Notes: generated by a model not told the origin, from the letters alone. A DNA stretch of 42,494 bases from Oxalobacteraceae bacterium (GCA_021298975.1 JAJTGC010000011.1:1-42494); one strand, 5' to 3'. Shown: positions 7,528 through 17,574, numbered from the stretch's first letter. Numbers and translations: made by a program.

Positions 7528-9258
7528 ATGAGTAAATCTGAAAATGACACCAATGCATCGCAGTCCAATGCAGCCGAGGCCTGGCTCTCGCAGCTCTCCG
7601 ATCCCAAGGCCTGGCAGTCGATGATGAACGTGATGCAGCCCGGCATGCCGGGACTCGCGGCCAATCATGCAGTGAGTGCCATGGTACCGCCCGAAAAACT
7701 CACCCAGCTGCAAACGGCTTATCTGGACGAAATGTCGCGTTTGTGGGCCGGGCTGATGACACAGCACATTCCAGAGATCAAGGACAGGCGTTTCTCATCG
7801 CCGGCCTGGAAATCGAATGCTTACCATGCGTTCACTGCAGCGGCTTATTTGTTGAACGCAAAATTCATGAATGCCCTCGCGGATGCTGTCGAGGTGGACG
7901 AGAAGATCAGAAAAAAAATTCGTTTCGCTGTGCAGCAGGGTATCGATGCCATGTCGCCTTCGAATTTTCTGGCGACTAATCCTGAAGCGCAACAGAAAAT
8001 GATCGAGACCAAAGGCGAAAGCTTGACGCGCGGCATCATGCATATGGTCGCTGACATGCGTCGCGGCCATATTTCGCAGACGGATGAAAGCGCATTCGAA
8101 GTCGGTCGCAATGTCGCCACCACCGAGGGTGCCGTGGTCTTTGAAAATGAGGTCATGCAACTGCTGCAGTACCGGCCGCTGACCCCCAAGGTTTACAAAC
8201 GTCCGCTTCTGATGGTGCCGCCTTGCATCAACAAGTTTTACATTCTCGATCTTCAGCCGGACAACTCACTCATTCGGTACGCGGTCTCGCAGGGACATAC
8301 CGTGTTCGTGGTGTCCTGGGTCAATCCGGATGAATCTCATAGCGGCATGACCTGGGATGACTACATTGAGAGCGGCGCGATCACGGCGATTGAAACGGCG
8401 CAGGCCATCAGCGGCGAGAAGCAAATCAATGTGCTCGGCTTCTGTGTAGGTGGAACGATTCTGTCCACCGCACTGGCGGTGATGGCGGCGCGCGGCAAAA
8501 AGCCCGCAGCCAGTGTGACGCTCCTGACGACGATGCTGGATTTCTCGGATGTCGGCGGCATTGATATTTACGTCGATGAGGCGCAGGTGATGCAACGCGA
8601 GCAGGCCATCGGCAAGGGTGGCCTGATGCCGGGGCGTGATTTTGCGGCGGCATTTTCCAGTCTCAGGCCCAACGATCTGGTGTGGAATTATGTCGAGTCG
8701 AACTATCTGAAGGGCGAGGAGCCGCCGCCGTTCGATCTGCTCTACTGGAACGCAGACAGCACCAATTTGCCGGGCCCGATGTTCTGTTACTACCTGCGGA
8801 ACATGTATCTTGAAAACAAACTGTTGATACCGGGTCGCCTGTCAGTCAATGGTGAACCTGTCGATCTGGGTACGGTGCAGGCGCCGACCTTCATTTATGC
8901 GTCCCGCGAAGATCACATCGTGCCCTGGGCGAGCGCCTATGTAACGACCGGCCTGATTAATACCGGCAAGCGCAGCAATAATCGCTTTGTTCTGGGGGCC
9001 TCGGGTCACATTGCCGGCGTCATCAACCCGCCGGCCAAGAATAAGCGCAGTTACTGGACCCATGACCAACTGCCGGTAGCGGCCGACCAGTGGCTGGCAG
9101 AAGCCACCGAGCATCCGGGCAGTTGGTGGACGGAGTGGACGGATTTTCTTGGCAAGCATGCCGGTGATCAGGTCGCGGCTCCTAAAAAATACGGTAACAC
9201 GCGATACAAGCCGATCGAGTCGGCGCCCGGGCGTTATGTCAAAGCCAAGGCAGGCTGA
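7528..9258 (+). CDS. phaC: Class I poly(3-hydroxyalkanoate) synthase PhaC
   Basis: The gene encodes 576 residues, typical of class I synthases that polymerise 3-hydroxyacyl-CoA into granule polyester in the cytoplasm. The lipase-box variant GFCVGG contains Cys306, and the remaining triad is Asp462 in SREDHIVPW and His494 in GASGHIAG. The N-terminal PhaC domain (WLSQLSDPKAWQ onward) precedes an alpha/beta-hydrolase domain starting about residue 225. phaR lies ~230 bases downstream. No phaA or phaB is present, so monomer supply must come from genes elsewhere. Family, class and catalytic residues are clear. Confidence 0.95.
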   Translation: MSKSENDTNASQSNAAEAWLSQLSDPKAWQSMMNVMQPGMPGLAANHAVSAMVPPEKLTQLQTAYLDEMSRLWAGLMTQHIPEIKDRRFSSPAWKSNAYHAFTAAAYLLNAKFMNALADAVEVDEKIRKKIRFAVQQGIDAMSPSNFLATNPEAQQKMIETKGESLTRGIMHMVADMRRGHISQTDESAFEVGRNVATTEGAVVFENEVMQLLQYRPLTPKVYKRPLLMVPPCINKFYILDLQPDNSLIRYAVSQGHTVFVVSWVNPDESHSGMTWDDYIESGAITAIETAQAISGEKQINVLGFCVGGTILSTALAVMAARGKKPAASVTLLTTMLDFSDVGGIDIYVDEAQVMQREQAIGKGGLMPGRDFAAAFSSLRPNDLVWNYVESNYLKGEEPPPFDLLYWNADSTNLPGPMFCYYLRNMYLENKLLIPGRLSVNGEPVDLGTVQAPTFIYASREDHIVPWASAYVTTGLINTGKRSNNRFVLGASGHIAGVINPPAKNKRSYWTHDQLPVAADQWLAEATEHPGSWWTEWTDFLGKHAGDQVAAPKKYGNTRYKPIESAPGRYVKAKAG

Positions 9259-9401
9259 CCGGACTGGCCCCGCCTCTGACGGAGAGTGTCTACTTCTGGG
9301 GTTTTCATAATGAAAACGGGCGTTTTGCGGGCCGCAGTTTGCGCCGCAATATCGCTCGGGGTCGATGACCTGAAGCTACCCAAGTTTATGTTTTTAGGCA
9401 C

Positions 9402-9407
9402 TATAAT
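9402..9407 (+). promoter_or_regulatory. Likely -10 box of the phaR promoter
   Basis: A perfect TATAAT occurs about 86 bases upstream of the phaR start, in the gap after phaC. No good -35 match sits 17 bases upstream, so an activator or an extended element may be used. An AAAACgggcGTTTT hairpin just after phaC may separate the two transcripts. Confidence 0.45.
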
Positions 9408-9492
9408 GCGCGCAAAGGGGTGTCCGCCCCCCTTCCATTGTTCATAAAATCTTGCATCCGCATTGCAACGCAAAATAACCGGGGCCCCCGTC

Positions 9493-10068
9493 ATGACCAC
9501 CACCAAGAAGGTAACCGAGCGCCTGATCAAGAAGTACCCCAATCGTCGCTTGTACGATACCCAGACCAGTTCCTACATCACGCTCGCGGATGTGAAACAG
9601 CTCGTGCTTGGCAATGAGAATTTCGTTGTTATCGATGCGAAAACAGAAGAGGACCTGACACGCAGCATCCTCTTGCAAATCATTCTTGAAGAAGAGTCCA
9701 ACGGTCAGCCCATGTTCTCTAGCTCTGCGCTGTCACAGATCATTCGCTACTACGGCCATACCATGCAGGGCATGATGGGTTCTTACCTGGAAAAGAACAT
9801 TCAGGTCTTTATCGATATTCAAAACAAGCTCGCGGAAAACTCCAAAGGTCTGATGGAAGAGAAGTCTTTCAGCCCGGAGATGTGGACCCAGTTCATGAGC
9901 GTGCAAGGCCCGATGATGCAGGGGATGATGACCAACTACATCGAGCAGAGCAAGGGCCTGTTCATCCAGATGCAGGAGCAGATGCAGAGCCAGTCCAAGA
10001 ACGTGTTTGGTACGTTCCCTTTTCCGGGCATGCCGGGCGCGAAGGTTGCCGAGGCCAGCAAGCTCTGA
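9493..10068 (+). CDS. phaR: Polyhydroxyalkanoate synthesis repressor PhaR
   Basis: The gene encodes 191 residues. The start at 9493 gives MTTTKKVTERLIKKYPNRRL, the family's standard N-terminus; the upstream in-frame start at 9463 was rejected. PhaR carries an N-terminal DNA-binding/PHB-accumulation domain (RRLYDTQTSSYITL, then the DVKQLVLGNENFVVIDAKT segment) and a Met/Gln-rich helical C-terminal part that binds PHB granules. The known role is to repress phasin genes and itself until polymer titrates it away. It follows phaC and precedes rimO, a typical order in this bacterial group. Confidence 0.93.
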   Translation: MTTTKKVTERLIKKYPNRRLYDTQTSSYITLADVKQLVLGNENFVVIDAKTEEDLTRSILLQIILEEESNGQPMFSSSALSQIIRYYGHTMQGMMGSYLEKNIQVFIDIQNKLAENSKGLMEEKSFSPEMWTQFMSVQGPMMQGMMTNYIEQSKGLFIQMQEQMQSQSKNVFGTFPFPGMPGAKVAEASKL

Positions 10069-10140
10069 TCGTTCTGGGGTGGCAAAGGGTAAAATCGGGA
10101 CTTCTTCTCGCATTCCCTTGCCACTTTCGCCCCCGCCCTC

Positions 10141-11502
10141 ATGTCTGATTCCCTGGTAACACCCAAAGTAGGTTTCATTTCACTCGGCTGCCCCAAGGCC
10201 TTGGTCGATTCCGAGCAAATCCTGACTCAGTTGCGCGCTGAAGGCTACGACACCGCCAAGTCCTATGAAGGCGCTGACCTCGTCATCGTCAATACCTGTG
10301 GCTTCATTGATGCTGCCGTCACCGAATCGCTGGATGCCATCGGCGAGGCGCTGAGCGAAAACGGCAGGGTGATTGTCACCGGTTGCCTGGGTGGTAAAAA
10401 AGACGCCTCGGGTCAGGATGTCATTCGTGCCGTGCATCCCAAAGTGCTGGCCGTGACCGGGCCGCATGCGCTCGCCGAGGTCATGGATGCAGTGCATCTT
10501 CATTTGCCCAAACCGCACGAGCCGTTCCTTGATCTCGTGCCGCCGCAAGGCATACGCCTCACCCCGCGTCATTACGCGTACCTGAAAATTTCCGAAGGCT
10601 GCAATCATCGCTGCAGTTTTTGCATCATTCCATCGATGCGGGGCGATCTGGTGTCGCGACCCATCGCCGAGGTCATGCTCGAAGCTGAAAATCTCTTCAA
10701 AGCAGGCGTCAAAGAGTTACTCGTCATTTCACAAGACACCAGCGCCTACGGTGTCGATGTGAAATTTCGTACCGGCTTCTGGCAGGGCAGGCCGGTGCGC
10801 ACGCACATGACGGATCTGGTTGCCTCGCTAGGTGCGCTGGCAAAGCACTACGGCGCCTGGGTCAGACTGCATTATGTGTATCCGTATCCGCATGTGGATG
10901 ACGTCATCCCGCTCATGAACGATGGCCATGTGTTGCCCTATCTCGATGTGCCCTTGCAGCACTCGCATCCGGATGTGCTCAAGCGCATGAAGCGTCCTGC
11001 GAATGGCGAAAAGAATATCGAACGCATCCGCGCCTGGCGCGCTGCTTGTCCCGATATCACGATACGTTCGACGTTTATTGCCGGTTTCCCCGGTGAGACC
11101 GAAGAAGAATTTACGCATCTGCTCGATTTTCTGAAAGAAGCGCAAATCGACCGCTTGGGTTGTTTTGCCTATTCACCTGTCGAAGGTGCCACTGCCAATG
11201 CGCTCGCTTCACCCGTGCCCGATGAAGTCCGCGAGGAGCGTCGTGCACGCGTGATGCAGCTGCAGGAAAGCATTTCCCGTACACGACTGCAGGCCAAAGT
11301 CGGCAAGACGCTCAGGGTGTTGATCGATCAGGTTGACCGCAATGGTGCGACCGCGCGTTCGTCTGCGGATGCGCCCGAGATTGATGGCGTGGTGTACGTC
11401 AAGCTGCCCTATGATCCGTCGATCAGTCTGAAGGTTGGTGAGTTCATTGACGTGAGAATCACCACAGCGGATGCGCATGACCTCTGGGGTAGTGCCGATT
11501 AA
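10141..11502 (+). CDS. rimO: Ribosomal protein S12 methylthiotransferase RimO
   Basis: The gene encodes 453 residues. The N-terminal methylthiotransferase domain has the three [4Fe-4S] cysteines C17 ([11 protein letters not shown], the RimO-type sequence), C53 (VNTCGF) and C82 (VTGCLGG). The radical SAM site is C154-x3-C158-x2-C161 in [11 protein letters not shown]-terminal TRAM domain follows. RimO adds a methylthio group to the conserved aspartate of ribosomal protein S12. The gene follows phaR with its own ATG. Copy B of the intergenic repeat begins 23 bases after its stop. Confidence 0.95.
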   Translation: MSDSLVTPKVGFISLGCPKALVDSEQILTQLRAEGYDTAKSYEGADLVIVNTCGFIDAAVTESLDAIGEALSENGRVIVTGCLGGKKDASGQDVIRAVHPKVLAVTGPHALAEVMDAVHLHLPKPHEPFLDLVPPQGIRLTPRHYAYLKISEGCNHRCSFCIIPSMRGDLVSRPIAEVMLEAENLFKAGVKELLVISQDTSAYGVDVKFRTGFWQGRPVRTHMTDLVASLGALAKHYGAWVRLHYVYPYPHVDDVIPLMNDGHVLPYLDVPLQHSHPDVLKRMKRPANGEKNIERIRAWRAACPDITIRSTFIAGFPGETEEEFTHLLDFLKEAQIDRLGCFAYSPVEGATANALASPVPDEVREERRARVMQLQESISRTRLQAKVGKTLRVLIDQVDRNGATARSSADAPEIDGVVYVKLPYDPSISLKVGEFIDVRITTADAHDLWGSAD

Positions 11503-11525
11503 AAGTCTATCTCGTTGCCACCTGT

Positions 11526-11644
11526 GGCGTTGGCAAGCCTTGCAGGGCGCGTACTGGCTTGAATGGTAGTGCTGTCACGCAGGCGGACTGTATGCAGTCT
11601 GAATTCCCTGCTGCATCCTTGTCATCAACCTAACGAGACAAGCT
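11526..11644 (+). repeat. Dispersed intergenic element, copy B
   Basis: This is the second copy of the 119-base element at 4297-4415, in the same orientation with no gaps. It fills the gap between rimO and the beta-lyase gene and ends 24 bases before the GTG start. A 7-bp perfect helix TCTCGTT (11510-11516) with AACGAGA (11632-11638) can enclose it; GTCT/AGAC (11505-11508, 11636-11639) is an alternative closing pair that matches copy A. GACTG/CAGTC forms a small internal hairpin. It could be a leader element of the downstream gene or an independent repeat. Confidence 0.7.
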
Positions 11645-11668
11645 TTGAGAAGTGAGCAAGGAGAGATC

Positions 11669-12838
11669 GTGAGCGATAAAAAATCGTTTCAGACACTGCT
11701 GACCACGACGGATTATCGTCCGCCCGAAGGTTTCGATGCTTTTCCTACGCCTATCCATCATGCATCGACCGTACTGTTTCGCAATGTCGCTGCGCTGCGC
11801 TCACGCAACTGGCAAGAGAAGAATGCGTATACCTACGGCCTGCATGGCACGCCAACGACTTTTACGCTGGAAGCGCGATTAGCCGAAATCGAAGGTGGCA
11901 GTGATTGTCTGCTGGCTCCCAGCGGGCTGGCTGCGATTGCAATGATTGATCTGGCCTTGCTTCGTGCTGGCGATGATTTGCTCATTCCTGAAAATGTCTA
12001 CAACCCGAACCGAGAACTGGCGCAGTGGCTGTCACGTGATTACGACATCAGCGTGCGCTACTACGATCCCCTGATCGGTGAGGATATTGCTGTACTCATA
12101 CAACCCAATACGCGTCTGATCTGGACCGAAGCGCCGGGATCGGTCTCGATGGAAGTGCCGGACATACCGGCGATATGTCGTGCTGCGCACGCACGCGGTG
12201 TTCCGGTAGCGCTCGACAATACCTGGTCGGCAGGTATTGGTTTTCGTGCGTTTGAGCATGGTGTTGATATCGTCATGCAGGCGCTCACCAAATATCACTC
12301 CGGTGGCTCGGATGTGCTGATGGGAGCCGTCATCACGCGTGACAAAGATTTGCACCGAAAAATGGGTGCCGCGCATATGCGACTGGGCATGGGCGTATCG
12401 GGTGATGATGCGTTCCTTGTTTTGCGGGGTTTGCCCAGCATGAAGCTGCGTTTTGATGCGCATGATGCAGCGGCACGCCAGATCGCACAGTGGCTCAAAG
12501 GGCGACCTGAAATTTCGGAGGTATTGCATCCGGCCTTGCCGGATTGTCCTGGCCACGCCCTATGGCAGCGTGATTTTACGGGTGCTGGTGGATTGTTCTC
12601 GGTGCTGTTCGATCCGCGTTTCACCGAGGCGCAGACGGATCACTTTATCGACAGCCTGAAATTATTTCGCATTGGGTACAGCTGGGGTGGGGCGAATAGC
12701 CTCGCCGTACCTTATCGAATGGCAGCGATACGCAGTGAATGGCACAGTGCAGGGCAGCTGGTGCGATTCAATATTGGCCTAGAAGCCGTGGAGGATTTGA
12801 TAGCGGATCTGTCGCAGGCATTGCTCACACTGTCATAG
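11669..12838 (+). CDS. metC: Cystathionine beta-lyase (PLP-dependent trans-sulfuration enzyme)
   Basis: The gene encodes 389 residues from the GTG at 11669, which has AAGGAG about 7 bases upstream; a TTG at 11645 would extend into the repeat. The Cys/Met metabolism PLP enzyme fold is clear: YTYGLHGTPTTFTLEARLAE, APSGLAAIAM, VPVALDNTWSAGIGF and ALTKYHSGGSDVLMG, where Lys208 is the pyridoxal-phosphate lysine. MetC cleaves cystathionine to homocysteine, pyruvate and ammonia in methionine synthesis. Related enzymes with other sulfur substrates look similar, so the exact substrate is inferred. Its 3' end overlaps that of the convergent membrane protein gene by 14 bases. Confidence 0.85.
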   Translation: MSDKKSFQTLLTTTDYRPPEGFDAFPTPIHHASTVLFRNVAALRSRNWQEKNAYTYGLHGTPTTFTLEARLAEIEGGSDCLLAPSGLAAIAMIDLALLRAGDDLLIPENVYNPNRELAQWLSRDYDISVRYYDPLIGEDIAVLIQPNTRLIWTEAPGSVSMEVPDIPAICRAAHARGVPVALDNTWSAGIGFRAFEHGVDIVMQALTKYHSGGSDVLMGAVITRDKDLHRKMGAAHMRLGMGVSGDDAFLVLRGLPSMKLRFDAHDAAARQIAQWLKGRPEISEVLHPALPDCPGHALWQRDFTGAGGLFSVLFDPRFTEAQTDHFIDSLKLFRIGYSWGGANSLAVPYRMAAIRSEWHSAGQLVRFNIGLEAVEDLIADLSQALLTLS

Positions 12839-13190
12839 CTTTATTGGCATTCAGATCCAGAAAGCCCCGTATCAGGCGATACGCTTTCCAAACCCAGGCA
12901 ACGAGCCAGATCAGCGCAGCGACCGGTATGCCGATCACCGTGATAAACGCGGCAAAGCCAAATGTCATCCAAACGAGATACCACCAGAACGAACGGATTT
13001 GCCAGCTGTGGTGCGAGCGCAGAAAACTGCCTTCGGTGTCTGCGCGTTTCAGATAGTTGATGATCAGTGGCACAAAAGAGAGTGCACCCAGCGAAAAAAT
13101 CATCGACAGGCCATGCATCAGATACAGCCACCACAGTAGCCGCTTGTGTGACTCGGTGTTACTGTCGTAGAAAATTTTTTCATCCATCAT
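12825..13190 (-). CDS. DUF4870-like membrane protein
   Basis: The gene encodes 121 residues from the first of two tandem ATGs at 13190. The longer open frame upstream overlaps serB and is not credible. Hydrophobic segments are RLLWWLYLMHGLSMIFSLG, ALSFVPLIINYL, FWWYLVWMTFGFAAFITVIG and PVAALIWLVAWVWKAYRLIR, with the motif LRSHHSWQIRSFWW between them. This pattern resembles small DUF4870/TMEM-like inner-membrane proteins of unknown function. It is the last gene of the mfd-serB strand cluster, 56 bases from serB. Confidence 0.75.
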   Translation of the reverse strand: MMDEKIFYDSNTESHKRLLWWLYLMHGLSMIFSLGALSFVPLIINYLKRADTEGSFLRSHHSWQIRSFWWYLVWMTFGFAAFITVIGIPVAALIWLVAWVWKAYRLIRGFLDLNANKAMTV

Positions 13191-13246
13191 GGATTGTTTT
13201 ATCTCATCGCATTTCAACTGAAAAAATGGCGGTGCCGATAACGACA

Positions 13247-14101
13247 TCAGCGGAACAGATTCAGAACACCATCCAGCCCGGCGTAGTTCAGCGTGACATG
13301 TGCTTTGGCCTGAACGACGGGTTTGGCGCGGAAAGCCACCGATAACCCTGCAACCGACATCATGGCCAGGTCGTTCGCGCCATCGCCGATGACGATTGCC
13401 GCTTTCGGTGACACACCCAGCGCTGCGCATTCATCGATCACCGTTTGTCGCTTTGCCTCGGCGTCGATGATGTGACCGATCACATGGCCGGTCAATTTCC
13501 CTTCGACGACCTCAAGCAGGTTGGCGCGCGTGGTATCAAGCGCCAGCATGGCCTTCAGACGGTCAGTGAAATACGTGAAACCACCCGATACCAGTACCGA
13601 GCGCAGTCCGGCCGCCTTGACGCCTTCCAGCAAGGCGTGCGCGCCCGGAGAAAGCCGCAGTCGCTCCTCGAACACCTGATGCAGTGCAAACGCATCCAGA
13701 CCCTTGAGAAGTGCCACCCGTCGCAGAAGACTTGCCTGAAAATCCAGCTCACCGCGCATTGCCGCTTCGGTGATCGTGGCGACCTCGGTCTTGAGTCCCT
13801 GCATGTCGGCGATCTCATCAATACATTCGATCGTGATGAGCGTCGAATCCATGTCCATCACCAGCACGCGGAAGTCAGACAGTTGCCGGCTGGCGTCCAT
13901 GAAGGTGCCATCCATGCGCGCAGGGTGGCAGGCGGCCGAGACATCCGAGCGCAGCGCATTGCTGCTGTCGATGCCGTCGCAACGAAATGCCTGCGCTGCA
14001 ATGGGAGTAATTTTTTGCGCATTGACGATGGCTGCAATGCGTTTGACGGTGTCACGATCGGCACCGGGACCTTGGAGAATCAGTTTCGTCGAGGAGTTCA
14101 T
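13247..14101 (-). CDS. serB: Phosphoserine phosphatase
   Basis: The gene encodes 284 residues. The HAD phosphatase core has motif I MDMDSTLI with Asp83 (nucleophile) and Asp85, motif II VSGGFTYFTD, and motif IV IGDGANDLAMM. The N-terminal ~75 residues form the ACT-like extension (KLILQGPGADRDTVKRIAAI) seen in this SerB type. The enzyme makes L-serine from phosphoserine, the last step of serine synthesis. It lies 20 bases downstream of mfd on the same strand and is probably cotranscribed with it. Confidence 0.95.
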   Translation of the reverse strand: MNSSTKLILQGPGADRDTVKRIAAIVNAQKITPIAAQAFRCDGIDSSNALRSDVSAACHPARMDGTFMDASRQLSDFRVLVMDMDSTLITIECIDEIADMQGLKTEVATITEAAMRGELDFQASLLRRVALLKGLDAFALHQVFEERLRLSPGAHALLEGVKAAGLRSVLVSGGFTYFTDRLKAMLALDTTRANLLEVVEGKLTGHVIGHIIDAEAKRQTVIDECAALGVSPKAAIVIGDGANDLAMMSVAGLSVAFRAKPVVQAKAHVTLNYAGLDGVLNLFR

Positions 14102-14121
14102 GATCGAGCTGGGTCAGCGTA

Positions 14122-17100
14122 TCAGTGGGACAGTGCGCGTATGGTGGCCTTGAGTTGGTTAACCCGCGCGGCCAGATCGGGCATGGCGGCCGTGATTTTC
14201 AGCTTGTCCTGCCCGGACAGGCGTATGTGACGGCTTTTCTGGACAAGTTCAATAATGCGCATCGGATCTATCGGTGGCTTCGGTTCAAATTGCAGTTGCG
14301 CAGATTCAGCATGCGCATCAATCTTGATGATGCCAACCGCTTTTGCAGATACGCGCAGCCGGTGCGTTTCAATCAGCGCTTTGACAGGATCGGGCAGTTT
14401 GCCAAAGCGATCGATCAGTTCTTCCTGCAGATCATCGATATTTTCCTGGGTGTTGCCATTGGCCAGACGCTTGTAAATTGACAGCCGTTCATGCACGTCA
14501 CCGCAAAAATCACTGGGGAGCAATGCAGGTACGTGCAGATTGATTTCAGTGGTCGTGGAGAGAGGCGATGCGAGATCGGGCTCTTTGCCGTTTTTCAGGG
14601 ATCTCACCGCAGCCATCAGCATGTCGGAATATAGCTGGAATCCGATCTCGGTCATCTCGCCTGACTGGTTTTCACCGAGTACCTCACCCGCGCCACGAAT
14701 TTCCAGATCATGCATGGCCAGATAAAAGCCACTACCGAGCTCTTCCATTTGCTGGATCGCTTCAAGTCGGCGCTCGGCCTGACGGGTCAGTGTTTGTACA
14801 TCATGTACCAGCAAATAGGCATAGGCCTGATGGTGCGATCGGCCGACGCGGCCCCGCAGTTGATGTAACTGCGCGAGGCCAAAGCGATCGGCACGATGCA
14901 TGATGATGGTGTTGGCGGTGGGTACGTCAATACCGGTTTCGATAATGGTCGTGCACAGAAGAATATTGAAACGCTGCGCAACGAAGTCGCGCATCACTTT
15001 TTCAAGATCGCGTTCATGCATTTGTCCATGGGCGATCGCAACCCTCGCCTCGGGCAGCAGCGCCTCAAGCGCCTTGCGACGATTGTCGATGGTATCGACT
15101 TCATTATGCAAAAAATACACCTGACCACCGCGCTTGAGTTCGCGCAGACAGGCTTCGCGAATCACGGACTCCGATTCGCCCCGAACAAAGGTTTTGATCG
15201 CCAGACGTTTTTGAGGCGCTGTGGCAATGATCGAAAAATCACGCAGGCCTTCGAGTGCCATACCCAGGGTGCGGGGTATCGGCGTCGCAGTCAGCGTGAG
15301 TACATCGACTTCGGCACGCAATGCCTTCAGCGCTTCTTTCTGACGAACGCCAAAGCGGTGTTCTTCGTCGATGATCACCAAACCCAGTCGCTGAAATTTC
15401 ACATCGGCTGACAACAGTTTGTGCGTGCCGATGACGACATCGATCGATCCATCGGCCATGCCTTTGAGTGCCTGCGTGACTTCCTTGCCGGTTCTGAAGC
15501 GCGACAACTCGGCGATACGTACCGGCCAGTCGGCAAAACGATCGGCAAATGTTTGTGCATGCTGCTCGGCCAGCAGCGTGGTCGGCGCCAGTATGGCGAC
15601 TTGTTTGCCACCCATGACGGCAACAAAGGCGGCGCGCAGGGCGACTTCGGTTTTGCCGAAACCCACGTCGCCACAGATCAGGCGATCCATGGGTTTGCCT
15701 GAGGTCATATCCTTGATCACGGCGGTAATGGCGGCGGCCTGATCAGCGGTTTCTTCAAAGCCAAAACTGTCAGCGAAGGCCTCATAGTCGTGGGCTGAAT
15801 ACTCGAACGCATGACCCTGCCGGGCGGCACGCCGCGCATACAGGTTAAGCAACTCGGCGGCGGTATCGCGTATCTGCTCGGCAGCTTTGCGTCGTGCTTT
15901 TTCCCACTGGCCTGAGCCGAGTGAATGTAGTGGGGCGTCTTCGGGTGCGGCACCCGAGTAGCGCGAGATCACATGCAGTTGCGACACCGGCACGTAGAGC
16001 GTCGTTTCTTTTGCATACTGGAGATGCAGGAATTCTGTCTCGCCTTCGCCCAGATCCATGCTGATCAGGCCGCAGTAACGACCGATGCCGTGATTGAGAT
16101 GCACCACCGGATCGCCGATTTTCAGTTCAGACAGGTCGCGTACCATCGCATCGACCTGCGTCGGCCCTTCCTGGCGCTTGCGGCCCGCACGCCGGCCACT
16201 GCCGGCATACAGTTCGGTTTCCGTGATGAAGGCGATATCGCCGAGTTCTGTCGAGAGCAGCGCGCCCTCGTGCAAGGGCGAGACGCACAACATCATCCGG
16301 TCTGTGGCACCCATGAAATCATCAAGGCTCTCGCAGGCCTTCAAGGGCAAGTCATATTCATTGAAGTATTCACGCAGCGTTTCACGCCGTCCGCCGGATT
16401 CAGCGCAAATCATCACGCGATGAGGGCTGTGCAACAAAAAAGCGCGCAGGTTGCTGAGCGGGTCATCGAGTCGACGATTGACCGCAATGTCGGGCAAGGG
16501 TGCGGAGAGCTCGGAGGCTTCGGTCTTTTCCTGCAAGACCCAGCGCCCGTAGGGTTTCAGCAGCGAAAAGAAATCTTCGCCACCCAGAAAAATCTGTTCG
16601 GGCGGCAGCAGCGGTCGCTCGCGATCAGATTTAAGGAAGTTGTAACGCGAGCGTGTATCGGACCAGAAGCGCTGTATGGAAGCTTCGATATCGCCCATCA
16701 GCGTGAAGCTGCTGCCTTCGGGCAGATAATCAAACAGCGTCGCGGTCTCTTCGAAGAAGAGCGGCAAATAGTATTCAATGCCGGCTGACGCAATGCCGTT
16801 ACCGATATCACGATAAATCATGGACCGCGACGGATCGCCTTCGATCACTTCGCGCCAGCGGCCGCGAAAGGCACTGCGCGCTGCTTCATCCATCGGAAAT
16901 TCACGACCGGGCAAAAGACGCACCTCTTTGACCGGGTACAGCGATCTTTGTGTATCGACGTCAAAGGTACGCAGACTCTCGATGCTGTCGCCAAACAGAT
17001 CAATCCGGTACGGTAGTACCGAGCCCATCGGAAAAAGATCAATCAGCCCGCCGCGCACCGAGTATTCACCCGGCGACATGACTTGTGCGACATGCGCATA

Positions 17101-17574
17101 GCCGGCCAGTGTGAGTTGTGATCTCAGTTGCGCTTCATCGAGTCGCTCACCCTGCCTGAAAAAGAAGGTGTAAGCGGCCAGGAATGACGGTGGCCCCATC
17201 CGTACCAGCGCCGTGGTGGCCGGAACGATCAGGACGTCACATTGAGCGCTGCGAATTTCATGCAGTGTCGCCAGACGCTCGGACACCAGATCCTGATGCG
17301 GCGAAAAGGCATCGTAAGGTAGTGTCTCCCAATCCGGCAGCAAGTGGCAGCGCAGCGCCCGATCGTCACGCTGTCCAAACCACGTGATCTCGGTCAGTAA
17401 ACGCTGTGCCGCGGGCGCATCGGCGACAATAATGGCCAGCATGCGACCCTCGGCCTTGAGTGCGTGCGCAGCCTGAGCGAGCACGAAAGACTCCGCGGCA
17501 CCATGCAGCGCAGGCATCACGAAGCGGGTGCCGGGTTTGGGAAGCGGTCGTATCGGTGTAGAAGCTGAGGGCAT
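14122..17574 (-). CDS. mfd: Transcription-repair coupling factor Mfd
   Basis: The gene encodes 1150 residues, standard for Mfd. The ATG at 17574 (MPSAST) was chosen over an in-frame TTG at 17589. From the N-terminus it has the UvrB-like region (MLAIIVADAPAAQRLLTE, then the YDAFSPHQD segment), the RNA polymerase-interacting domain (DPVVHLNHGIGRYCGLISMD), and the RecG-like translocase with Walker A GDVGFGKTEVALRAAF, DEEH in VIIDEEHRFG, TATPIPRTLGMAL and QLRGRVGRS. The TRCF C-terminal domain closes it. Mfd removes stalled RNA polymerase from lesions and recruits UvrA. It is divergent from ispD. Confidence 0.97.
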   Translation of the reverse strand: MPSASTPIRPLPKPGTRFVMPALHGAAESFVLAQAAHALKAEGRMLAIIVADAPAAQRLLTEITWFGQRDDRALRCHLLPDWETLPYDAFSPHQDLVSERLATLHEIRSAQCDVLIVPATTALVRMGPPSFLAAYTFFFRQGERLDEAQLRSQLTLAGYAHVAQVMSPGEYSVRGGLIDLFPMGSVLPYRIDLFGDSIESLRTFDVDTQRSLYPVKEVRLLPGREFPMDEAARSAFRGRWREVIEGDPSRSMIYRDIGNGIASAGIEYYLPLFFEETATLFDYLPEGSSFTLMGDIEASIQRFWSDTRSRYNFLKSDRERPLLPPEQIFLGGEDFFSLLKPYGRWVLQEKTEASELSAPLPDIAVNRRLDDPLSNLRAFLLHSPHRVMICAESGGRRETLREYFNEYDLPLKACESLDDFMGATDRMMLCVSPLHEGALLSTELGDIAFITETELYAGSGRRAGRKRQEGPTQVDAMVRDLSELKIGDPVVHLNHGIGRYCGLISMDLGEGETEFLHLQYAKETTLYVPVSQLHVISRYSGAAPEDAPLHSLGSGQWEKARRKAAEQIRDTAAELLNLYARRAARQGHAFEYSAHDYEAFADSFGFEETADQAAAITAVIKDMTSGKPMDRLICGDVGFGKTEVALRAAFVAVMGGKQVAILAPTTLLAEQHAQTFADRFADWPVRIAELSRFRTGKEVTQALKGMADGSIDVVIGTHKLLSADVKFQRLGLVIIDEEHRFGVRQKEALKALRAEVDVLTLTATPIPRTLGMALEGLRDFSIIATAPQKRLAIKTFVRGESESVIREACLRELKRGGQVYFLHNEVDTIDNRRKALEALLPEARVAIAHGQMHERDLEKVMRDFVAQRFNILLCTTIIETGIDVPTANTIIMHRADRFGLAQLHQLRGRVGRSHHQAYAYLLVHDVQTLTRQAERRLEAIQQMEELGSGFYLAMHDLEIRGAGEVLGENQSGEMTEIGFQLYSDMLMAAVRSLKNGKEPDLASPLSTTTEINLHVPALLPSDFCGDVHERLSIYKRLANGNTQENIDDLQEELIDRFGKLPDPVKALIETHRLRVSAKAVGIIKIDAHAESAQLQFEPKPPIDPMRIIELVQKSRHIRLSGQDKLKITAAMPDLAARVNQLKATIRALSH

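Noticed and set aside
11505-11668. Known SAM or SAH riboswitch upstream of the beta-lyase gene
   Set aside because: I saw none of the conserved core bases of these riboswitches, and the second copy at 4297 has no downstream gene on the same strand.
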